11,950 nt of DNA. Source: Candidatus Methanomethylicia archaeon (lineage in GTDB: Archaea > Thermoproteota > Methanomethylicia > CALHIW01). The DNA is taken from positions 1 to 11,950 of the forward strand of contig CALHIW010000014.1 in the NCBI GenBank assembly GCA_938030905.1, in the 5' to 3' direction. The stretch's first letter is position 1. Each line of letters begins with the position of its first letter. The notes under the pieces are model-generated. The model ran no database searches, was not told the DNA's origin, and saw only the letters and a list, made by a program, of their open reading frames with translations. A program made the translations under genes and the position numbers. Below are positions 7,922-11,950 of the stretch, piece by piece.

Positions 7922-8059
7922 TTAGGTCGTAAAGTTAACCTGGGTCTTGAAATGATTTTCTTCTTCACTTATCTTCAAGAGGCCGAGAACTCCTTGAGGC
8001 ATAAAGATGACCACTATAATGATTAGTATCCCTAGATAAATTAGGTAAAGTATCTTCAT
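7922..8059 (-). pseudogene. LivM-like C-terminal fragment (branched-chain amino acid ABC permease)
   Basis: A 45-codon minus-strand frame reads MKILYLIYLGILIIIVVIF then MPQGVLGLLK and a short polar tail ending at TAA 7922-7924. The pattern of a final membrane helix followed by (F)xPxGLLGLL closes LivM permeases of the branched-chain amino acid ABC importer. The rest of the permease (normally about 300 residues) is absent upstream, and no LivG ATPase follows. I read it as the surviving tail of a transporter gene. A stand-alone single-helix peptide cannot be excluded because the fragment happens to begin with ATG. Confidence 0.45.
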
Positions 8060-8161
8060 AGAATTTCATAGGTGCTTTTTTAAGTTGTTTACAAGCTATA
8101 GCTGGGTTTACTTGTAATTCCTATGTGTTCACGCTAGCTGTTAACTTTAGCTCTTCTATGA

Positions 8162-8245
8162 GCTGTAAGTCATTACCCTTTATTTATTGAGGATTTGGAG
8201 CAGCTTATTAGTAAGGTTTACATTCATACTACTTATACCCTATAG
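8162..8245 (+). pseudogene. Short unrecognised coding scrap
   Basis: An open stretch reads HYPLFIEDLEQLISKVYI and HTTYTL before TAG at 8243-8245; an in-frame stop lies just upstream at 8159-8161. The text is protein-like, but no family is recognised and the surrounding frames are full of stops. Listed only as a probable fragment of a decayed gene. Confidence 0.2.
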
Positions 8246-8461
8246 TTTGGCTCTTTGGATTTTTAATTTATCAGTAGTTTGTTGAGGTTTAATAGCCTTA
8301 ACCCTTCAATTAAGGGTCTACATCATACATTTACATGCTTTGTTAGCTTAGAGGGGGTTAACTTCTCAAACTTTTAATTCTACTCATTAAGGTTTCATAG
8401 TATTTTGATGGAGAGATTTAACTCATGCTAAATATTAATAGTATAGTTTACTAGTTGTATT

Positions 8462-8887
8462 ATGTATAGGTCTGGACATATAATTACATCACTACTTGTA
8501 TACATAGCCATAATTCAGTACTGCTACTCTAATCTGTTTAGTGATTATCTACTTCCAATATACTTAATTGTAAATGTTTTTGGAGCTTTAACTCCTGATA
8601 TCGATATCTACCTTAAAAGAATTGTTAAAGTAGTTAGTCATAGAAATCCCATAACTCACTCAGCTCTAATACCTTTAGCTCTCAGCCCAGTAATAACCAT
8701 TTATATTAGCTATTTCCAGTTGTATACTGCATTTAGTCTAGGTATATCTACCCATTTGATTTCAGATATACCGAGCCGTAAAGCTGTTGATAGGTTAAGT
8801 ATTGGTTGGAGTAGGGTTTGGCTACTATTAAATGGTATAGTAGCTCTTCCAATATTCTCCTCTAATTGGCTATACATAATATTCTAG
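8462..8887 (+). CDS. YdjM/DUF457-type membrane-bound predicted metal-dependent hydrolase
   Basis: A 141-residue integral membrane protein with about four hydrophobic segments. It carries the conserved polar residues of the YdjM (DUF457) family in order: RSGH with H6 near the N-terminus, LTPDID with D46 and D48, SHRNPITHS with H60 and H66, and ISTHLISD with H98 and D102. These are presumed metal ligands near the membrane face; the family's substrate is unknown, and the hydrolase label is a prediction. Length fits the shorter archaeal members. The ATG at 8462 begins the conserved region at once; an AT-rich TATA-like segment (AAATATTAATAG, near 8429-8440) lies 22-33 bases upstream, suggesting a leaderless transcript, with no Shine-Dalgarno site. 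It is isolated, with no same-strand neighbour close by. The frame is intact. Confidence 0.8.
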   Translation: MYRSGHIITSLLVYIAIIQYCYSNLFSDYLLPIYLIVNVFGALTPDIDIYLKRIVKVVSHRNPITHSALIPLALSPVITIYISYFQLYTAFSLGISTHLISDIPSRKAVDRLSIGWSRVWLLLNGIVALPIFSSNWLYIIF

Positions 8888-8912
8888 ATGATTTTACTCT
8901 TTATTGCCTCTT

Positions 8913-8936
8913 AATACTGATTAAGCATACAGTATT
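8913..8936. repeat. Inverted AATACTG/CAGTATT pair downstream of the thioredoxin-like gene
   Basis: AATACTG at 8913-8919 and its reverse complement at 8930-8936 are separated by 10 bases. The same heptamer recurs four more times in the upstream region of the neighbouring gene (see 9461-9552). It could be an operator half-site pair, a small hairpin in the RNA, or the end of a short mobile repeat. Confidence 0.5.
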
Positions 8937-9036
8937 GTAATTGTTTAGCTTCTAGAGAATAAGTAGTTTGAGCTTTTACTAACTGTGGAATGCATGTTTA
9001 ACTTAAGCAGTCTAACTATGGGTTTCATAGTGGATA

Positions 9037-9357
9037 CTATGGTATTACTTTAAGGTTTTTCAGAGCTGTTATAATCATTTTTCTTGGAGGGTATCCGTAA
9101 GGCTTCCCCTTATAGAAATATATTCTACATCCTAACACAATACCTCCTTTATGCTTCGGATCTACATCAACCCCGTTAATTCTAATTGTTGGTGAACCTG
9201 GAAAACTATATTTTTCAGCTTTCCTCATTCCCCCTATAGTAATGGCCTTCAGCTCAGCATCTATTTTGTACTCGTTTATTATTTCAATTAGTGTTTTTAA
9301 TGCCTCCCTCCAATATGGGCAGTTCTTAGTGTATAGTAGCTCAATCTTAACCCTCAA
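9037..9357 (-). CDS. Small thioredoxin-fold protein (single-Cys active-site region)
   Basis: A 106-residue cytosolic protein of the thioredoxin-like group with the layout LLYTKNCPYWREAL at the N-terminus, a SPTIRINGVDVDP segment holding the expected cis-proline (P56), and a C-terminal GCRIY ... YGYPPRKMIITAL motif. Related proteins often sit with mercury, arsenic or redox genes, but no such gene is adjacent here. The usual CxxC is CPYW, leaving C13 without its normal partner; C77 in GCRIY is a possible resolving cysteine. The start appears to be TTG at 9355-9357, giving the expected first strand (RVKIELLYT); no in-frame ATG or GTG exists before the upstream stop. A TATA-like box at 9407-9419 may drive it, with AATACTG repeats just beyond. 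Exact activity (reductase, transfer protein) is unknown. Confidence 0.75.
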   Translation of the reverse strand: MRVKIELLYTKNCPYWREALKTLIEIINEYKIDAELKAITIGGMRKAEKYSFPGSPTIRINGVDVDPKHKGGIVLGCRIYFYKGKPYGYPPRKMIITALKNLKVIP

Positions 9358-9406
9358 TAAATACCCCCCATAACCTTTACTCCATCCCTATTTACTACTA
9401 TTAATC

Positions 9407-9419
9407 CATTTAAATACTC
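9407..9419 (-). promoter_or_regulatory. TATA-like box of the thioredoxin-like gene, also half of a direct repeat
   Basis: Minus-strand GAGTATTTAAATG lies 50-62 bases before the TTG start, so transcription would begin about 25-30 bases before the gene. The identical 13 bases occur again at 9505-9517, which may be a second promoter or part of a repeated regulatory unit. Confidence 0.4.
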
Positions 9420-9460
9420 TACTTCAATATATATTTTGTAATCTATCCATTACCCTACTC

Positions 9461-9552
9461 AATACTGAATAATACTGTTAAGTATCTATTGTTTACTTAG
9501 GTATCATTTAAATACTCAACAGTATTTCGTTGCTGAGTCTCTATAAATACTG
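9461..9552. repeat. Cluster of AATACTG heptamers and a 15-base inverted repeat
   Basis: AATACTG occurs at 9461-9467, 9471-9477 and 9546-9552, with its complement CAGTATT at 9520-9526. Two of these form a longer inverted repeat: 9471-9485 pairs with 9512-9526 at 14 of 15 positions, with a 26-base spacer. Within the cluster CATTTAAATACTC (9505-9517) repeats the sequence at 9407-9419. The whole lies between the divergent thioredoxin-like gene (-) and methionine aminopeptidase gene (+), so an operator region is plausible. Confidence 0.55.
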
Positions 9553-9757
9553 CTTAACGGGAATATGGACTCTATACAGTTTACATTAAGCTATACTTAG
9601 CCCTATATCTAATACAGTAGTAAGCTAGTTACTGTAGGAGGATATTAATAGCACATTGATATAAAACATTTAGTGAATTATCTAATCTTCATGTTTAAAC
9701 ATTATGTTGCCATTGGATATGTAGAAAGGTTTTTGAGGGTTTAGGTTACTATGATTT
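9553..9757. other. Leader region upstream of methionine aminopeptidase
   Basis: AT-rich and non-coding. TATA-like candidates are GATATAAAAC near 9658-9667 and GTTTAAAC near 9691-9698, both more than 55 bases before the map ATG, so the leader would be longer than for cofD. A short ATG frame at 9703 closes after six codons. No strong Shine-Dalgarno site is seen just before the ATG. Confidence 0.4.
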
Positions 9758-10654
9758 ATGCTTGAAGAGCTTGAAAGCTATGTTAAGGCTGGCCGTATAG
9801 CTTCAACTGTTAGGAAGAGTATTAGGGGTATTGTTAGGGAGGGGGGATCTATTCTTAAGCTATGTGAGGATATAGAGAATACTATTCGAAGTCTTGGTGG
9901 TGAACCTGCCTTTCCATGTAATGTAGGGGTAAATTATGTAGCTGCTCATTATACCTCCCCTATAAATGATGAAAGCATTATACCTCCAAACTCTATTGTT
10001 AAGGTAGATTTTGGAGTACATGTTAATGGATGTATTGCAGATACTGCTATAACTATTAATTTTAATCCTGAGCTTAACTTTCTAGTTGAGGCTGTTGAGG
10101 AGGCTTTAGAGAGAGCTATTGAATCTATTAAGCCTGGAGTAAAGTATTCAGATATTGGATCTATTGTTGAGAATACTGTTAGGAGGTATGGATGTAAACC
10201 TATTAGGAATCTTTGCGGGCACTCAATGGATAGATATCAGATACATGCTGGTGTAAGTATACCTAATATCCACTCCATTAATCTTGGAAGATTTGGAGTT
10301 GATGGAGTATATGCTATTGAGCCATTTACAACAGTTCAAAATGCAGATGGTGAGGTTGTAGATGGTCCTCCTGGAAACATTTATCGCCTCCTAAAGCTTA
10401 AACCACCTAGAAGCAGCTTAGCTAGGAATCTATTCGAACTCATAAAATCTAAATGCTACACTCTACCATTCACTCCAAGATGGTTTATAAAAGCACTCAG
10501 TAATAGGGATTTTAATGAAGCTTTTAAATCCCTAATTGGATCAAAACATGTATTATCATATCCAATACTTATAGAGAAATCAAAAATGCCTATAGCCCAG
10601 GCTGAACATACAGTCGTAATATCTAATGGAAACGTAGTTGTAACAACTAAATAG
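9758..10654 (+). CDS. map: Methionine aminopeptidase, type II (archaeal)
   Basis: A cytosolic dinuclear metalloprotease that removes the initiator methionine from nascent proteins. The 298 residues match archaeal type II enzymes without the eukaryotic N-terminal extension. All five metal ligands are visible: D84 (VKVDFGVH), D95 (CIADTA), H155 (CGHSMDRY), E188 (YAIEPF) and E283 (QAEHTVV); substrate-site histidines H64 (AAHYTSP) and H163 (IHAG) are also present. The type II insert lies between the last two ligands (about 205-270). The ATG at 9758 is the first start after an in-frame stop 6 bases upstream, and the protein begins with the usual helix (LEELESYVKAGRIAS). Single-copy housekeeping gene, probably monocistronic; the next plus-strand material is only a remnant. 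No defects seen. Confidence 0.96.
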   Translation: MLEELESYVKAGRIASTVRKSIRGIVREGGSILKLCEDIENTIRSLGGEPAFPCNVGVNYVAAHYTSPINDESIIPPNSIVKVDFGVHVNGCIADTAITINFNPELNFLVEAVEEALERAIESIKPGVKYSDIGSIVENTVRRYGCKPIRNLCGHSMDRYQIHAGVSIPNIHSINLGRFGVDGVYAIEPFTTVQNADGEVVDGPPGNIYRLLKLKPPRSSLARNLFELIKSKCYTLPFTPRWFIKALSNRDFNEAFKSLIGSKHVLSYPILIEKSKMPIAQAEHTVVISNGNVVVTTK

Positions 10655-11119
10655 CTACACCATACTCCAATCCATCAAGTAATGATGCTGTTAACTCTAG
10701 GAGCCTCATAGATTATGATAACTCCACTAAATCATAAGCATATAAACCAAGATCTAAATACTATATTCCCAGAATTCTAGTAGTATTAAACGTTGAAGAT
10801 GCATGTTAGTGTATTCTATAGATTATAAGCCTATTCAGATACTTTAAATATTTGCTATTTGATCCTTAGCTATTAATTATATTTTCTATTTTGACTTACA
10901 CCATACTTTCTTTAGAAGTCTCATTCCCAGCTATAAGCAGTTAAGCTATCCTAAATTAAACTATACATGTAAATTAAGACATGATGAAGCTGAGTAGATG
11001 TTAATCTTAATGGTATTGATTATTGCTAGATTATTTATTTAAGTATTTATTTATAAGTATCCCCTCCAATGGCTGCTATTAAGTTGACTTTAATCTAGAG
11101 TAGGAAATAGCATATATCT
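10655..11119. other. Non-coding stretch after methionine aminopeptidase
   Basis: AT-rich, with stops in all frames. I see no RNA gene, repeat or recognisable protein fragment. It may simply be older decay continuous with the remnant that follows. Confidence 0.5.
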
Positions 11120-11369
11120 TCAGATAGAATAGAAGAGTTAAGGCGTAATTAAGAGGTATGAAGTTGAGGCTGAATTAAGCTTCCACTATAAACCTACTGG
11201 AGCTGTTAAGTGGAAGTATTGGAATGAAGTCTTCTAAAATAGTGGATTACACTTATAGGAGTGAAGCAGTGTATATTATGTTGTAGGGTTGCTTGAGGAA
11301 GTTGGGGGCTCTACGATTCTGAATACTACCTCTAGAAGACCAGGTTGGAAATATCAATTCAGATGGTAA
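11120..11369 (+). pseudogene. Unrecognised gene remnant with stops and a frameshift
   Basis: Protein-like text survives on the plus strand: DRIEELRRN (from 11123), then, after a frame change, KRYEVEAELSFHYKPTGAVK and WKYWNEVF (11151-11234, TAA at 11235), then two more in-frame stops, then VYYVVGLLEEVGGSTILN and RRPGWKYQFRW up to TAA at 11367-11369. The last two blocks share one frame, so they probably belong to one protein interrupted by three stops. The basic, aromatic-rich text is not a family I can name. It sits between map and the convergent trm5. Confidence 0.4.
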
Positions 11370-11425
11370 AGAGCTAAACTTAAGGATAGAGTTAAGGCTT
11401 AGCTTCATGTTAGATTGTTGTAAGC

Positions 11426-11950
11426 TTATCCTCTACATATCTTAACGTCGAAAACAGCTATTAACTCATAAGGTGCAACCTCTAGAACTCTTCTAGCCTC
11501 TATGATTTCAGCCTTAACATTATTCCTCATAAGCTCCATTAAGAGTTTATCTCTTTCTACAGCTATTCCTTCACGGCCTACTATACGAGTATAGTAGTGT
11601 ATAATACCCTCCATACCTCTTAATGCCTTAATAGCTACATCTATAAACTCTATAGCATTATGGGGGAGATTCATTATGACCCTGTTAGCAGTATTTTGTA
11701 GCTTAGAATTTATAATTTCCCTAGCATCACCGTAAATCGGTATTACTTCACCTTTAAGTCTATTGAGTTTTAGGTTTTCATTAAGATATTTGATTGCTTC
11801 AGGATTTATATCTATAGCATATATTCTAGCTTTAGCTCTTAAAGCTATATGGAGAGCGAAGGAGCCAACCCCAGTAAACATATCTATAACTGTTTCCCCA
11901 TCTGCTACCTTAGATGCAACTCTAACATGCTCATATGATAAGCTTGGATT
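11426..11950 (-). CDS. trm5: tRNA (guanine-37-N1)-methyltransferase Trm5 family, C-terminal part (start outside window)
   Basis: An S-adenosylmethionine-dependent enzyme that methylates N1 of guanine 37 next to the tRNA anticodon, preventing frameshifting and starting wyosine synthesis in archaea. The visible 174 residues are the Rossmann-fold half. The reading frame stays open to the window edge (NPSLSYEHVRVASKV, then VIDMFTGVGSFAL), so the ATG at 11879-11881 inside DMFTGVG is not the start. Motif I is DMFTGVGSFALHIA; AIDINPEA carries the acidic residue binding the cofactor ribose; NLPHNAIEFID is the Trm5 catalytic NxPxxA-like motif (NLPH); RRVLEVAPYELIAVFDV is the typical C-terminus. The N-terminal D1 and linker domains lie beyond 11950, so the subtype (Trm5a, b or c, or Taw22) cannot be assigned. 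Confidence 0.9.
   Translation of the reverse strand, partial: NPSLSYEHVRVASKVADGETVIDMFTGVGSFALHIALRAKARIYAIDINPEAIKYLNENLKLNRLKGEVIPIYGDAREIINSKLQNTANRVIMNLPHNAIEFIDVAIKALRGMEGIIHYYTRIVGREGIAVERDKLLMELMRNNVKAEIIEARRVLEVAPYELIAVFDVKICRG

Larger units (their letters stand above)
6466..8461. other. About 2 kb without an intact recognisable gene; scattered coding-like scraps
   Basis: The longest gene-free part of the window. Stops are frequent in all six frames, yet short stretches with protein-like composition appear in changing frames on the plus strand (6592-6825, then about 6820-6915, then about 6920-7030, 7387-7551, 8162-8245). On the minus strand there is a LivM-like tail (7922-8059). This is the texture expected of several old gene remnants side by side. 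A T-rich tract at 7785-7796 could act as a transcription stop. I found no tRNA, CRISPR array, complete insertion sequence or terminal inverted repeats here. The individual scraps I can support are listed separately. Confidence 0.5.

Noticed and set aside
9016..9030. Small hairpin CTATG-GGTTT-CATAG after the thioredoxin-like gene
   Set aside because: A five-base stem without a following T-run (on the minus strand) is too weak to call a terminator.
8913..9526. Thioredoxin-like gene as cargo of a mobile element bounded by AATACTG repeats
   Set aside because: No target-site duplication or transposase was found and the repeats are short and unevenly spaced; a regulatory explanation is simpler.
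10980..11000. Possible C/D box RNA (ATGATGA followed by CTGA)
   Set aside because: The two boxes are only one or two bases apart and no second pair is found, so there is no room for a guide.
1..11950. CRISPR array or complete insertion sequence
   Set aside because: No regularly spaced repeats of 24 bases or more and no transposase with recognisable catalytic residues were seen.

Overview
The window is AT-rich DNA from an archaeon, most likely a thermophilic member of the Thermoproteota or a related lineage; I cannot place it at genus level. The archaeal signs are an F420-biosynthesis CofD, a type II methionine aminopeptidase in its short archaeal form, a Trm5-type tRNA methyltransferase, a HdrA-like iron-sulphur domain, TATA-like boxes just upstream of starts (some leaving almost no leader), GTG and TTG starts, and heavy use of AGA/AGG for arginine.

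Layout. 1-2173 (+): a broken two-gene operon, acyl-CoA dehydrogenase then CaiB/BaiF CoA-transferase, joined by an ATGA overlap; both genes carry frameshifts and the second also an internal deletion. 2276-4465 (-): two healthy genes, cofD and a site-2-type membrane protease, each with its own TATA-like box. 4466-5348: a non-coding stretch and then the heavily decayed C-terminal half of a class III aminotransferase (-). 5349-6412 (-): a tight three-gene iron-sulphur operon with an excellent promoter and Shine-Dalgarno site. It encodes a stand-alone HdrA N-terminal domain, a ferredoxin-like protein that has lost most cluster cysteines, and an intact two-cluster ferredoxin. 6466-8461: about 2 kb without an intact recognisable gene, holding short coding-like scraps, including what looks like the C-terminus of a branched-chain amino acid permease (LivM). 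8462-8887 (+): a YdjM/DUF457-type membrane protein. 9037-9357 (-): a small thioredoxin-fold protein, flanked on both sides by repeated AATACTG heptamers. 9758-10654 (+): methionine aminopeptidase. 10655-11425: non-coding plus a ruined unknown gene. 11426-11950 (-): the C-terminal part of trm5, running off the window.

How it fits together. Housekeeping genes (cofD, map, trm5, the S2P protease) look intact. Genes for using acyl-CoAs, amino acids and carboxylic acids (acyl-CoA dehydrogenase, CoA-transferase, aminotransferase, permease) are all broken. This suggests a lineage losing heterotrophic catabolism, although three frameshifts in the first gene sit in short homopolymers and need read-level checking. 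The most intriguing functional unit is the small HdrA-N/ferredoxin operon, which has no HdrA flavin domain, HdrB or HdrC beside it and contains a cysteine-depleted paralogue.
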